A program made the position numbers and the translations under genes. Shown piece after piece: positions 1-11,439 of a DNA stretch of 64,000 bases. Below the pieces are notes generated by a model, which made no database searches, was not told the DNA's origin, and saw only the letters and a list, made by a program, of their open reading frames with translations. Position 1 is the first letter of the stretch. Every line of letters begins with the position of its first letter. Origin of the DNA: Lycium barbarum (taxonomy: Eukaryota; Streptophyta; Magnoliopsida; Solanales; Solanaceae). The stretch is taken from positions 24,374,203-24,438,202 of the forward strand of contig NC_083341.1 of the NCBI RefSeq assembly GCF_019175385.1, in the 5' to 3' direction.

Positions 1-2628
1 ATTGATGATTTGTTTGATCAGCTGCAGGGTGCTAAGTGCTTCTCGAAGATAGATCTTCGGTCCGGTTATCACCAGGTACGAGTTCGCGAGGCTGATATTC
101 CTAAGACAGCTTTCCGGACCCGATACGGGCATTATGAGTTCAGGGTCATGTCTTTTGGGCTTACTAATGCCCCCGCGGTATTTATGGATTTGATGAACCG
201 GGTATTCAGGCCGTTTTTGGACATGTTTGTGATTGTATTTATTGACGATATCCTGGTTTATTCTCGGTCTGAGGCGGAGCACGCGGATCATCTCAGATCG
301 GTATTAGGGGTACTCCGACATCAGAAGCTGTATGCGAAATTTTCTAAGTGTGAATTCTGGCTATCTTCAGTGGCTTTCTTGGGCCATGTTATTGCAGCTG
401 ATGGTGTCCGGGTGGACACACAGAAGATCGAGGCTGTGAAGAATTGGCCCAGACCCACGACGCCTACAGAGGTACGCAGTTTCTTAGGCTTGGCAGGTTA
501 TTACAGGAGATTCGTGGAGAAGTTTGCTTCGATTTCAGCGCCTTTGACAAGGCTGACTCAGAAGGGAGCTAAGTTCCAGTGGTCTGATGCTTGTGAACGA
601 AGCTTCCAGTCGCTGAAGGAGAAGCTGACTACAGCCCCAGTTCTGACTCTTCCCGAGGGACCGGATGGGTATGTCATCTATTGTGACGCTTCTGGCATCG
701 GGTTAGGCTGTGTATTGATGCAGCACGGCAGAGTTATAGCGTATGCTTCCCGGCAGCTCAAGAAGCATGAGAAGAATTATCCTACTCACGATCTGGAGCT
801 CGCAGCGGTGATTCATGCTCTGAAGATATGGAGACACTATTTATATGGCGTTCATGTGGATATTTATACTGATCATAAGAGCCTCCAGTATATTTTCAGA
901 CAGAGAGAGCTTAATTTGCGGCAGCGGAGGTGGTTGGAGCTTCTGAAGGATTATGACGTGGATATTTTGTATCATCCGGGTAAGGCTAATGTTGTTGCGG
1001 ATGCGCTCAGTCGGAAGTCCATGGGCAGTTTGGCAGACTTACAGCCAGACAGGAGAGAGATAGCCCGTGATATTCAGCAGTTGGCCAGTCTTGGGATTCG
1101 TCTGGCCGATTCTGGAGACACCCGGATTTCTGTTCGAGGGGTTTCTGAGTCCTCCATCAGGGACGATATTAGGCGGCATCAGTTCGAGGATCCTGTCTTA
1201 GCTCGGTACAGGGACACAGCTTATGATAAGGAGAGGACCCCGTTCGAGTTTTCGCCGGACGGCACTTTATTATACAGGGGCAGGTTGTGTGTACCTGACA
1301 TTGCAGGCCTTCGGCAGCAGGTTATGAGCGAGGCACATTATGCTCGCTATTCAGTCCATCCGGGGTCTACGAAGATGTATCATGACCTTCGATGTTTTTA
1401 CTGGTGGGACGGTATGAAGCGGGACATTGCAGAGTTCGTCGCTCGGTGTCCTAATTGTTAGCAGGTCAAGATTGAGCACCAGAAGCCGGGAGGACTGCTA
1501 CAGGAGATGGAGATTCCGACATGGAAGTGGGAGGCTATTAATATGGACTTCATTACGGGTTTGCCTCGCACTCCACGGAAGTATGACTCCATTTGGGTCG
1601 TCGTGGATAGGCTGACGAAATCAGCCCATTTTCTTCCCGTCAGGACTACTTATTCCGCCGAGGATTATGCCAGGCTCTATATTAAGGAGATTGTGAAGCT
1701 TCACGGAGTTCCTCTATCTATTATCTCTGACAGAGGCGCCCAGTTTACGGCGCATTTCTGGAGATCTTTTCAGGAGGGTCTAGGGACTCAGGTGAGCTTG
1801 AGCACAGCGTTTCATCCTCAGAGCGACGGTCAGGCCGAGCGCACTATACAGACGCTGGAGGATATGTTGCGGGCCTGCGTTATTGATTTCAGAGGCAGCT
1901 GGGATGATCACTTGCCGTTGATCGAGTTTGCATATAATAATAGTTACCATTCCAGCATCCAAATGGCTCCGTACGAGGCTTTATATGGCAGGAAGTGCAG
2001 ATCGCCGGTTGGCTGGTTTGATATTGGCGAGACAGAGTTAATCGGCCCAGATATGGTCCAGCAGGCTGTGGATAAGGTGAAACTTATTCGAGAGCGACTG
2101 TTGGCAGCCCAGAGTCGGCAGAAGTCATACGCGGATAGAAGGCGTCGACCGTTAGAGTTTCAGGTAGGCGATTGGGTATTTCTGAAGGTATCGCCTATGA
2201 AAGGCGTGATGCGGTTCGGCAGGAAGGGTAAGCTCAGTCCGCGTTATATTGGGCCTTATCAGATTGTTCGGAAAGCTGGGAATGTCGCCTATGAGTTAGA
2301 TCTGCCATCTGATTTGGAAGCGGTGCATCCGGTGTTCCACGTCTCTATGCTTCGTAAATGCATCGGAGACCCTTCCAGAGTATTCCCTGCCGATGATATT
2401 CAGGTGACGGAGCAGTTATCGTACGAGGAGCAGCCCGTATCTATTTTGGATCGCCAGGTAAGGAGGCTCCGAAATAAAGATGTGGCCTCCGTTAAGGTAC
2501 TGTGGCGGAATGATAACCGGGAGGAGATGACCTGGGAGTCGGAGGAAGAAATGAAGAAGAAATACCCTCATCTGTTCCCTATGGCCACAGGTAACCTCAA
2601 ATCCCTGCTCAATTTCATTTCAAAATAA
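1..2628 (+). pseudogene. Ty3/gypsy Pol: RT (partial), RNase H, integrase, chromodomain
   Basis: The reading frame begins within reverse transcriptase; the catalytic FIDD signature is encoded at 238-249. RNase H follows (YCDAS near 676-690, then TDHKSL and the HPGKAN...ADALSR end near 975-1015). Integrase follows, with an HHCC zinc finger at about 1335-1458 and a catalytic core containing MDFITGLP, SDRGAQFT and SDGQAERT. The C-terminal LDRQVRRLRN...WES stretch (about 2440-2580) is chromodomain-like. One in-frame TAG at 1459-1461, directly after the last zinc-finger cysteine, splits the frame; the same frame resumes and runs to 2628. Element B has glutamine (CAA) at this place, so the stop is a probable CAG-to-TAG change. 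Otherwise the frame is open, so decay is mild. Confidence 0.93.
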
Positions 2629-2702
2629 ATCGTATGAAATTATATGTTGTCTGTAAGCATGAACTCCCCCAAAGTGTTCTCAAACCCTATAAGATTAATT
2701 TT

Positions 2703-2737
2703 ACATTCGAGGACGAATGTTCTAAAGGGGGGGAGGA
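2703..2737 (+). other. Hairpin plus polypurine tract before the 3' LTR of element A
   Basis: A perfect 7-bp stem ACATTCG/CGAATGT with loop AGGA (2703-2720) is followed at once by a purine run (AAAGGGGGGGAGGA, 2724-2737) that ends where the LTR begins. The purine run is the expected primer for plus-strand DNA synthesis. The same hairpin at the same place occurs in element B (49244-49261). Confidence 0.8.
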
Positions 2738-3055
2738 TGTTATATCCCGTGTTTTCACACGTTTGGAAAGACTTGAATTATATTGGATTTTTGAGATATG
2801 AGGTCAAATTTGATGTTCTGTTGAACATAGGAGTTATGCATGAAAGAATAGAATCATGAAAGTGTGGGACAAGGCTAAGGGTAATTTTGGAATTTTGGAA
2901 ATTAGTTTCGGGAATTACAAAATGTGATCCATAAGTTATTGGGCTCAAAAAAATTTTAAGTGAATTGGAGCCCAATCCATTGAAGTGGCCGGCCATGGTA
3001 GGCCTTGGCCCAAGCCCAATTAATATGGTCATGTGCAAGACATGTGACCACTAAT

Positions 3056-3320
3056 TATAAGAGAAGACCAAGTCTTCATATTAATCCATTAGAAGCAAGA
3101 ACAAGTAAGAGCAAAAAAAATAAGAGAGAGAGAGGAGGGTTTCGGGTTTGCCCTCCAAATTTAGCCATCCAAAATCTTGCTTCAAAAATTCATTTCTTGT
3201 TAAATTCCTACTAATTCAAGGTTCCTTTGCATCTTGGTATAGTTGGATTGGAGTGGGGAGCACTAGAATCTCCAAGGTGATCATATATTCAAGTGAAGGA
3301 GACTTGAAGAAAAGGTAAGA
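3056..3320 (+). promoter_or_regulatory. LTR promoter: TATA box and leader splice-donor-like site (element A)
   Basis: TATAAG at 3056-3061 is followed 259 bp later by AAAG|GTAAGA, a consensus plant 5' splice site (intron would begin at 3315). Element B has TATAAG at 42185 and TAAG|GTAAGT with the intron starting at 42445, a spacing of 260 bp, although the sequence between is largely different. The solo LTR keeps AAAG|GTGAGAATTTCT at 17035-17050. The promoter role is inferred from position and motif. Confidence 0.5.
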
Positions 3321-5275
3321 ATTTCTACCTTGTTATTGTGTTGTTGAGCCTTATTTGTGTTGTAGTATGTGGAAATGTGCTTATTGTATGAAGAAATGGA
3401 AGTTTGCAAAGTGGGTGTGTGTGTGAGTGTGTAGCCGTATGTATATATATGATGTATAGCCACAAATATGTTGAAATTATGTTGTATTCTAGTTATGAAT
3501 GTGATGGAATTCATGTTGAGAATGAAAGTGGAATAAATTTGATTGAATGGCTAACAATAGCACTTGGCCGTGTGGTGTATGTGGTTTGAGAATAAAATGG
3601 ATTAAGTTTGTTTAATGTTTTAGAGTGTTGGTATTGTGATGTTTGTAATGTGAACGACGTTAGTATGATATAAGTTTGTATTGAATTGGAAGGTAGGAAC
3701 TTATGTCGTTTTAGTATGATTTTCCGTCGTTAAGGAAATGAAGTGTTTGGTTGTGAATTATGATGTTCAATGATGAATTTGGAAGTTGGAAACTAGTTAT
3801 GAAATCATATGCTAAGGATTTGATGTTTTGCATAAGTTATGCTTTTGGCGGAAAAGTGTATATCAAGTGTATATCCTAAGAGAAATGATATGAGATAACT
3901 TTAGATTCATGTGGTGATGATCTTAAATGATAATGGATGTGAGATTATAATGTTAATTCGAAAATTTGGGTTGGATTGATAATTAAGTTAACTTGTGAGA
4001 AAAATTGCTAGTTGAAGGATAATTGTGCCTTTAATGTTCATTGTTGGCATTAATGTTGTTGTTTGGGTTGTTGTTGAGGAATTATAGCCGAGTTGAATTC
4101 TCGGGGTGCTATATGTATAGGGGAAGTGCTGCCAAAATTTTGGTAGCCAAATTTGCATTAAATTGAGACTTTGGTAATTATGGCTTACAAATGGTAAACT
4201 TGACCATTTGCAGTTTTTCGACGAAACGGGAAGTGACTTTTGGAAGGCGTTAGGAGCGTGAAAGGTATGTAAAGCAACCCTATTACTTCCCTTGGCATGC
4301 CTTTAGTGAGTTAGGGTCGGATCCGGGCCTCGAAGGACCTCGTGGCCCTCGGAATCCGCAAAGGAAATTTTCCATTTTTCCTTCAATGGAATTGAACCAA
4401 TTTGGTGCCCTTTGCTTGAAATAAGGCACCTTTTCTTCAAACTACTCGAAACGTCGTCGAATGTCCGTAGAACCTTTTTAGGTGACTCCATATGGTTAAA
4501 GAACACTGTTTGAGCCCGCCGCCTTGTTTGTCCCGAGGCGGGCCCGCTAATTTCGATTTTACCCTTATGAGTCAAGGCTTCCTTTTTAAGCAAATTTTTG
4601 AAAGAAAATGTGTGGACTACCTTTAAATTATCTAAAGAATGTGGTTTAAATATTCTATCAAGCCTAATGAATTATTTTGATACCCGGTATGACTTCGGGA
4701 AAGCTATACTTCCGTAATTTATTTTGACATACGAAATGTGTTATTCTGATCCCGTTTTATTCCATTTGACTTATTCGTCTTCGATACGCTTCGTCGAGTC
4801 TTTGAAGATAATTATGACGTTTTAAAATTTGCATTAGTTTCTCACTACTCTATTCGTGGATGTCCCAACGTTTCCCACACTGAGCCCGGGCCAGGATATG
4901 TTGTCAAGCGTAATCTTCTGCATTGTTCGCCGCGCCCCGAGGTGAGGGGGCAGGTATACGCGTACATGGGTCTGTGGAGTATGATGTGCCATGTCCGCCT
5001 GTTCTGATCTGATCTGTTATGGCCATTCTGATATGACATTTTATGATACGGGGCCACGCCCCCTTTTTCTGATTCCTATCTGTTGTGGCACCGATGTCGG
5101 GAGGGTGACCACGTTCTGTCTGCCGAGCCCCATGACTGGGGCCGGATATGATATGACATATGATTTTGTACACACTCTGTCTGTTTTGAAAATATGCATA
5201 TGACACTCAGGATTTTCTACTCAGTTTTCTGAATCTGTTATGATTTATACTTCTGTGATTCTGCTTTACATATTC

Positions 5276-5333
5276 AGTACATATTTCGTACTGACCCCCC
5301 TTGCTTCGGGGGCTGCGTTTTTATGCCGCGCAG
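5276..5333 (+). other. Two-hairpin module in LTR A
   Basis: Stem 1 is AGTAC (5276-5280)/GTACT (5288-5292) with a 7-nt loop. Stem 2 is CCCCC (5296-5300)/GGGGG (5308-5312). Twenty-one bases later comes ATGCCGCGCAG|GT, ending at 5333, like a 3' splice site. The homologous modules in the other LTRs keep both stems, and stem 2 changes sequence while staying paired. Confidence 0.65.
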
Positions 5334-5739
5334 GTTCAGACGACAGGTTTGCCGATCCACACGTCTAGGATCTTACTACTGCTATTTTGGGGCGCTCTCT
5401 TCTTCAGAGCCCATCTTTTGGTACAGTTTGACACCTCTATCTGGATGTGTACATTATTCTGGGTATGACGGGGCCCTGTCCCGTCTTATGATTATGCTGG
5501 GTTCTGTAGAGGTCTGTGGATATATCTGTGTGGGTTCTGTACATACGTTTGGGGTATTTTGTTCTATGACGGCCTTCTCGGCCTATGTGTGCCAAGCCTA
5601 CCTTTCTGTTAATTTCTGTAGTATTCACTAATGTTATTATATTATTATTCTGTTAATTTGCTAATCTGGGTATCGGGTACGTATAGGTGCCCACCTAGGG
5701 CACCGGTCGCGGCCCACGGGGTTGGGTCGTGACAGTGAT

Positions 5740-6568
5740 CACTGATTTGTACTTATATGTTATGCAACTATTTATATGGACGTCGTATGCTGCTATATTA
5801 GATGGTTTGCCGGCCTTTTGCAAGGCAGATCAGGGGGTTTGGAGGTCGCGACGTCCATTGATACACTTGGACATCGTAGAGAACCACATGCCCAAGTGTG
5901 TCTTACGTTAGTTTGGGCATACACATAGTATACCCCCTGACATCCGTCATGAGCTCCGACACTACTAGCAGGATGATCGAGCTGCCGTTGATGATGATTT
6001 TCTGGCTTTCATGGCTGTCAAGTTCCACCGTTGGGGTAACAGGTTGGGTACTTTAGTGGTGGTCGGCCATTTGACTCCCGTTGAGGATTACATGCGTTGG
6101 TATCATCAGATCACACGCCGATTAATCGGCAACTCAGCTTTGTATCTCGCTAGGGAAGTAAAATACTCAGCACTCCCGGGGCAGTATGAGGCATTGGTAA
6201 GTTTATCGTATTTAGATTTATTTAATTGCATTAATTGTTACGTCTTAAAAAAATAATTTTTTTACTGTTGAACACAAATGCAGCTGGTGGTTGTACAACG
6301 ATTATGCATCTTGGGGTTAGAGCATATGCCTTACCCTGGGCTTGCGAGGCTTGCGTCAAAGATGGTACGAATATTCGAGGATGGTATCTGGCAGGCAGGA
6401 GAGATTAGGCGCATAGAGGAGCCTGCTCCGGAGGCTGAGTATCAAGCAGCGCCAAGAGGAGGATCGGGTGCTCCAGAAGAGGAGGTCGTGCAGGTGGAGG
6501 ATGCCATACTGCCAGAGGACGCCGTGCTGCTGCTAGAAGACCTGGTGGTGGAGTACACCATGTGGTAG
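5740..6568 (+). pseudogene. Plant-mobile-domain (PMD/MAIN-like) fragment with one intron
   Basis: Frame 2 reads as the C-terminal part of the plant aminotransferase-like/mobile domain found in MAIN-like proteins and in many MULE-type transposons. It contains a VENHMPKCVLR stretch, then FGHTHSIPPDIRHEL, W..R and Y.RWYHQ..RRLIGN motifs. Two in-frame TAG codons interrupt it, one at 5909-5911 where the family has glutamine and another near 5966. A phase-0 GT-AG intron (6197-6283, 87 bp) is placed after the GQYEAL-encoding stretch; exon 2 (from 6284) stays in the same frame to a TAG at 6566 with an acidic low-complexity tail. The frame is 5'-truncated near the gypsy LTR end. Family assignment is from memory of the motif pattern. 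It could be a captured gene piece or the remains of a MULE gene. Confidence 0.6.
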
Positions 6569-6629
6569 ATGAGGCCGATCCTATTCCAGAGGATGTTTCC
6601 GGTCTAGTCCATCCGTAGCCGTTTCAGGC

Positions 6630-6692
6630 CGGTGGCATCGCACGGGCATATAAACACGTGCGTCCCGTGCATCGCACGGGCATATATTGCTA

Positions 6693-6693
<1 letters not shown>
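6630..6693 (+). mobile_element. Helitron 3' terminus
   Basis: A GC-rich hairpin CCCGTGC-ATC-GCACGGG (6664-6680) is followed nine bases later by CTAG and then T (6690-6694), the Helitron 3' signature (hairpin, about 10 nt, CTRR|T). The stretch GCATCGCACGGGCATATA occurs twice (near 6637 and 6669), so the terminus is partly duplicated. The 5' TC end was not found; it may have been lost to the gypsy insertion on the left. Confidence 0.55.

Positions 6694-6697
<4 letters not shown>

Positions 6698-6750
<53 letters not shown>
6698..6750. repeat. (TA)n microsatellite
   Basis: About 26 TA units directly follow the Helitron end. Helitrons commonly insert at AT-rich sites, so the tract may be the target or a later expansion. 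Confidence 0.9.
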
Positions 6751-6751
<1 letters not shown>

Positions 6752-6754
<3 letters not shown>

Positions 6755-7892
6755 GTAAAATTTGTGTATATAATCAATGGGTTTAGTTTGGTTTGGTTAT
6801 TTTCAATTTTTTCTAATAGTTACAAAATCAAACCAAATATTGTCGATTTTTAATTAAACCAAATATCGATTTTTCAATCGATTTGATTTAGTTTTTGATT
6901 TGGTCTGGTTTATAACCTAACCGTAAACACTCCTACAGAGATCACAATCTCCTTCTATTGGAATTTCACATTATTGCTGAAATTTGAATTATTTTACACT
7001 TAATGGTGCAGGAATTTAACCACACGGCAATAATGCAGTGGAGCCTTAATTTTCTTGACTGTGACTATTACTATGAAAAGCCGCAACTTTTCTGTTATCC
7101 CAAATCTCTAATTTTTTCCCTAACGAAAACTTGTTATTCTGTGTCCCGCAACGGACACTTATCAACTGCAGAAAGCCCACACAACTGACACTATCTGTGC
7201 CCCACCCATAGTACAGAAAAGAAAAACAAGTTGTACCTGAAGGAAACTAACTGAAAATACCATTCTACTTTAGCAAAATTTTAGAAATGATTACCATGAT
7301 AATTTCCCCCAATAATAAATTATTGCTCTTTATCTCTTCAGGTACGTCTGATTAAAAAAAAATGGTTATTGCTCTTTCGTTCTCCTACAGCAAAAAGTTT
7401 AAAAGTTTGATTAACAACATAATCAGTTATTACACTATAACTTACATGGTCTACAGCTTCCTCTCACGTAGGATATTCGTACAGGTTCAGACGCGAAGCA
7501 ATTTTTTTTAATTTATGGGTTCTGAATAAAAAAAAATTGCTTACTGTATTTTAAATAAATTCTTTGTACATATTACATAACTTTAGTAATACAAATATAA
7601 AGTTTGAATCTAAATTATTAAATTTTACCGAAATCCTAACCCTTACACTGGCTCTGCCCTTACATAGGTTTCCAACTTGCATTTTTTTTACTTAAAAAAA
7701 ACTTTTGTATTCACTCAAATTCAATTAGATTTATCTATCGTGACAAAAATCTAAAAGATTCACTTGATGCACGTCTTTATATATTTTTCTCTAACAAAAA
7801 TAAAGTATATATGAGTGGTGTGCCTTTGATATACAATATTGTCACATCAACTAGAGTAAAAATCTTTATTTCTTGAGATCAGAAGAGTGAAT
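6752..7892. other. AT-rich noncoding stretch upstream of the reductase pseudogene exon
   Basis: No supported gene is seen. The sequence is AT-rich with A/T runs. It includes the region directly upstream of the exon at 7893 and so may hold its old promoter, but no convincing element can be assigned. Confidence 0.5.
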
Positions 7893-8019
7893 ATGCAATT
7901 AGGGAAAGTGGGAAACAAAGTATGTGTAAAAGAAGGAACAGATTTTCTTGGATCATGGCTAATCATGAACTTTCTTCAACGTGGCTACTATGTCAACACC
8001 ACCATTAGGTGTCCTCCAG
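7893..8019 (+). pseudogene. Exon 1 of vestitone reductase/DFR-like SDR pseudogene
   Basis: ATG at 7893 opens 127 bases that read as the N-terminus of an NADPH-dependent extended short-chain dehydrogenase (DFR, anthocyanidin reductase, vestitone reductase group). They end in CCTCCAG|GTATAA, a splice donor at 8020. The split Gly codon G|GT joins in phase with the exon at 20174. The family's glycine-rich dinucleotide-binding motif (VTGGTGFLGSW) is here VKEGTDFLGSW: two of its glycines are replaced by Glu and Asp, each explained by one G-to-A change. This should abolish cofactor binding. The downstream beta strand (LQRGYYVNTTIR) is well kept. The two exons are separated by a 12.2 kb transposon-filled intron and no later exons were found. 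Confidence 0.75.
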
Positions 8020-8642
8020 GTATAATAATCACCTATTAGTTCTTTAATCTAGAGAGTTAATTCTCCTCATCTGATCATCTATTTTGTTTGGTTTGTGAAA
8101 CTATATTTTTGGAAGGAAAAAAGTGAACATGTTAGTATTACTTCCCATGGCTCTTGACACTTGAGAAATTAACCGATTTTCCTGTACTTGAATTTTAAGA
8201 GTTTACCATAATTGACTTTTACTTTTTTTTTTTTAAAGAAATATATAAATTTTTTATATATATAGATGTCTAAAACATTTTTCTCCAAGAAAGGGGTAGC
8301 CAAATATGAAAGATTCATCTTCTTCTTTTAGGAAGAATAAAAAATCAATTATGGTAAACTCTTTATCCTTTCTACCAAAAATGATAAAATACAAATATTA
8401 TTAAAAAAAGAACTACATATCCTAACCTATCGAAATTGCAATAGATCACCTACTGCCGACTTTTTTTTTTCATGAATACTATTTTCAACTTCAAACTTGA
8501 ATAGAAATTTGAAGTTGAAAAATTGCTTTGAGAAATATTTCAGATGAAATATTGCTAAATCTTGGACTTTGAGGGATTGAATGATAGAGAAGTAGCACAC
8601 TGTTTTAGCGTCAATTTCAACTGAATTATTTCTAAGCTTTTT
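8020..8642. other. Intron 1 sequence of the reductase pseudogene, no element recognised
   Basis: AT-rich intronic sequence following the exon 1 donor. I see no gene or clear repeat boundary here. Confidence 0.5.
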
Positions 8643-9629
8643 GAGATAAGGATCAAAAACACACCTTAACTATCACTTTTTTTTTAGTATTATATTTAAA
8701 CTATCATAAAGTTGAGAAAAATACATAAACTATCACTATCTAGTTTGCAAAACACACCTGAACTAAATGTGTGAACTCACTATTCAAAAGGCAAATGAAG
8801 CTAAAATTTTCTCAAAAAAATTGTCCACATGGCATAAGTAATGCTATGGAGGCACCTACATGGGAATTAAAAACTAATATTTCTTTATAAAAAAAATGTA
8901 TATTTTTTAAAAATAAACTGCATTATTTAAAAAAAAAACAGCATTTTTTAAAACAAATCTGGATTTAAAAAAAATCTGAAAAAAAATTGTAAAAAAAATC
9001 AAAAAAATTAGAAAATTAGAAAAAATGATTTAAAAAAAATATAAAAGTTGATTTTTTTTTCTAAAAAAGGTGAAAACTAAATAATCAATTTTCTTATTAT
9101 TTTTTTAAAACTATTTTTTAAAATTTTCTACTCCCTCTATTTTAATTTGTTTGCACCTATTTTCTTTTTAGTCCGTGCCAAAATAAATGAAATCTTTCCT
9201 AATTTGAAAACAAATTCACTTTATGAATGATTTACAGCCACACAAATTTTCAAGGCTTATTTTGAACCACAAGTTTCAAAAATCTTCCCTTTTTCTTAAA
9301 TGTCGTGCCCAGTCAAATGGGTTCATATAAATTGAAACGGAGGGAGTATAATTTTTGATATTTTTTTACAAAATTATTATTTTTCAATTTGTTTTTTTTT
9401 TTTAAATAGTTTTTAATTTCCATGTAGGTGTCATTGTGACATTATTTATTCACGTAGACAACACTAAGCAACAGTTTTATATAAAATGGAGAGTGTAGAT
9501 CACATGCCAATTAAAAATAATTTGAGATGTGTTTTATAAACTAGATAGTGATAGTTTAGGCAGTTTTCTCAATTTAGATATGAAACTCAAAAAATAGTAA
9601 TAATTAGGGTGTGTTTTTTTAGCTTTATC
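8643..9629. mobile_element. MITE with long inverted ends, host of a nested Stowaway
   Basis: The left end (GAGATAAGGATCAAAAACAC from 8643) and the right end (about 9606-9629) are inverted copies with a few mismatches. Inner parts also match in inverted orientation, for example AAACTATCACTATCTAGTTT near 8725-8745 against AAACTAGATAGTGATAGTTT near 9537-9557. The centre is A/T-homopolymer rich. The target duplication is unclear because both flanks contain T runs. The outer borders are approximate. Confidence 0.6.
9131..9346. mobile_element. Stowaway-type MITE (Tc1/mariner)
   Basis: The 216-bp element starts CTCCCTCTATTTTAATTTG and ends AAATTGAAACGGAGGGAG, the classic Stowaway terminal repeats. 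It is flanked by TA on both sides (9129-9130 and 9347-9348), as expected for the TA target duplication. It sits inside the larger MITE. Confidence 0.85.
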
Positions 9630-10279
9630 TCTTTTTACATGATCAGGCAACATTGACGGACACTAGCCGGTTACCAGCCTATTTTCAGTTTTACTTTTCT
9701 TTTTTCTTTTTTTGATCACTGCCTCAGCCTAATTGGATGACCTGTATCCTAATCTTCTCTCTCCCCTAAGGTCAAAACAGATTCAAAGTTCAAAATAGAT
9801 TTAAAAAGTTTTGAACTCTAGAGGCTTAGTCGTTTCCATGCTAGAAGTTTGGATGTAATTCTAATGTTATTAAAAGAATCAAAATATTTGCTAGGAGAGA
9901 AATTATAGTTTAATCTTTTTTTAATGAGAAGAAATTTTTTTGTCATATGATGCAAACTTGATCTCTACTAGTCCTAAAAATTCTGATATAATTTTAATGG
10001 CTACTGAGTTCATCATATTAAACTTGTTAATTTCAAAAGTGAGATGAAATAATCTTTTAGCTTAATTGTCAGACTAAAAAATCGTTGGTGATTCCTTATG
10101 TTAGATTAGCTTATCTAAAAAGTGTTCTTTACTCTTACAATGAACAATGTAGATCAACCACCAAACTCCCTTATCGCTAATTATTAATCTGAAGGGAAAA
10201 AAACACTTAAGTATAAAGAGTTTCCGTATGCAACATAGCTTGGGATTTGCTTCAATGGTGTGTATATATATATATATAT

Positions 10280-11430
10280 ATATATGAGTCCGCAATTTAA
10301 ATGACTCAAAAAGTGACTGTAGGGACCAAAATAACTCAATAAAAAAAAAGTTACTAAAGTAACCTTTGCGCACTAAATTAGTGCGCAATAGGACCAAATT
10401 GCAAATTTAGAGTTAAGTCCTTTTGTGCACTAAATTAGTGCGCAATAGGGGTCTTTTTTTTTTTTTCAATTTTAATGTTTTGAAATTTCACGTTTTTTCC
10501 ATATTTTGACCAAAGTATGTTTCAAAATGCCGGAATATCAATATTTTATATAGAACGTGATATTTTTTTCTGCGAATAATAATATAGGCTCAATACATCA
10601 AGTATACGCAAACGTTTGGATCATCATTTTAAGGGTTGTAAAGTGCCCCGAAGTAAGTTTTGTTTATTTGGAAACTTGTTATTTTTAGGTTTAAGGGCTT
10701 GTTTGGTTAGAAAATAAGTTATCCCGGGATTGTTATTCCACCCTCAATGTAGGATAAAAAAAACACTATAATCCCGGGATTAATTATCCTGCGTTTTTGT
10801 TCCAACGAAACGTGGGATAAGGCGGCACTAAATTTTTATCCCATAACTATTTTTACTTATCTATCATACTAAATGAGCCCTAAGTGTTTTATCTATAATT
10901 AGTTTAGGATATCACGCGAGTTAGTTATATACGATAAGATAACAAAGAGTAGAATAATATTTATCATTAAGAAATAGATACGCAAAGGTATACTTAATTT
11001 TTAAAGAAGTAAAAGAAAACAAGTTTCCAAACAAACAAAACTTACTTCAGCGCACTTTACAACACCTAAAATGAGGATCCAAACATTTGCGTATACTTGA
11101 TGTAGTGAGCCTAAATTATTGTTCGCAGAAAAGATATCAGGTTCAATATAAAATATTGATATTTCGACGTTTTGAGACATGATTAATCTTTGGTCAAATT
11201 ATGAAAAAAAAAAAGAGAAATTTCAAAACTTTAAATTGAAAAAATAAAATAAAAAATACAACCCTATTGCGCACTAAATTAGTGTGCACTAGGACTTAAC
11301 TCTAAATTTGCAGATTGGTCCTATTGCGCACTAATTTAGTGCGCAAAAATTACTTTGGTAACTTTTTTTTATTGGATTATTTTGATCCCTACAACCACTT
11401 TTTGGGTCATTTAAATTGCGGATCCGTATA
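10280..11430. mobile_element. Large foldback element with about 400-bp inverted arms
   Basis: The left arm (about 10286-10690) and the right arm (about 11020-11427) are inverted copies of each other, starting from TCCGCAATTTAAATGAC on the left. Each arm carries two near-palindromes of the form GCGCACTAAATTAGTGCGC (left near 10367 and 10425; right near 11269 and 11326). A PIF/Harbinger-type MITE lies in the loop region. No coding capacity is seen. The target duplication could not be settled. Confidence 0.7.
10695..10880. mobile_element. PIF/Harbinger (Tourist-like) MITE
   Basis: The 186-bp element begins GGGCTTGTTTGGTTAG and ends ACTAAATGAGCCC, imperfect inverted repeats, with TAA on both sides (10692-10694 and 10881-10883). 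A 3-bp TAA duplication is characteristic of PIF/Harbinger MITEs. Two internal ATCCCGGGAT palindromes are present. It is nested in the foldback element. Confidence 0.7.
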
Positions 11431-11439
11431 TGTATTGCC

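Larger units (their letters stand above)
1..5734 (+). mobile_element. Ty3/gypsy retrotransposon A (Tekay/Del chromovirus type), 3' half
   Basis: The window opens inside the reverse transcriptase of a Ty3/gypsy element and runs through RNase H, integrase and a chromodomain-like tail to a polypurine tract and a long 3' LTR that ends in GTCGTGACA. The domain order RT-RH-IN-chromodomain and the roughly 3 kb LTR fit the Tekay (Del) chromovirus clade. Gag, protease, the 5' LTR and the upstream target duplication lie outside the window, so the 5 bases after the LTR (GTGAT, 5735-5739) cannot be tested as a target duplication. Element B (41727-51151) is a diverged relative. Confidence 0.93.
2738..5734 (+). 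repeat. 3' LTR of gypsy element A
   Basis: The LTR starts TGTTATATCC directly after the polypurine tract and ends GGGTCGTGACA, giving the usual TG...CA termini and a length of 2997 bp. It shares blocks with the solo LTR at 16452-19710 and with the LTRs of element B: a TATA box, a splice-donor-like AAAGGTAAGAATTTCT, an AGGTATGTAA...GGCATG block near 4263, and a two-hairpin module near 5276. Short reading frames inside it are not conserved between copies and are taken as chance. Confidence 0.9.

Noticed and set aside
2644..5631. Several open frames of 60-102 codons inside LTR A (and similar ones in the solo LTR at 18404-19686)
   Set aside because: They are not conserved between LTR copies and lie in noncoding LTR sequence.
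6632..6853. 73-codon frame with IYIYIY repeats
   Set aside because: Translation of the (TA)n microsatellite. The same applies to frames at 37653-37871 and 53213-53509.
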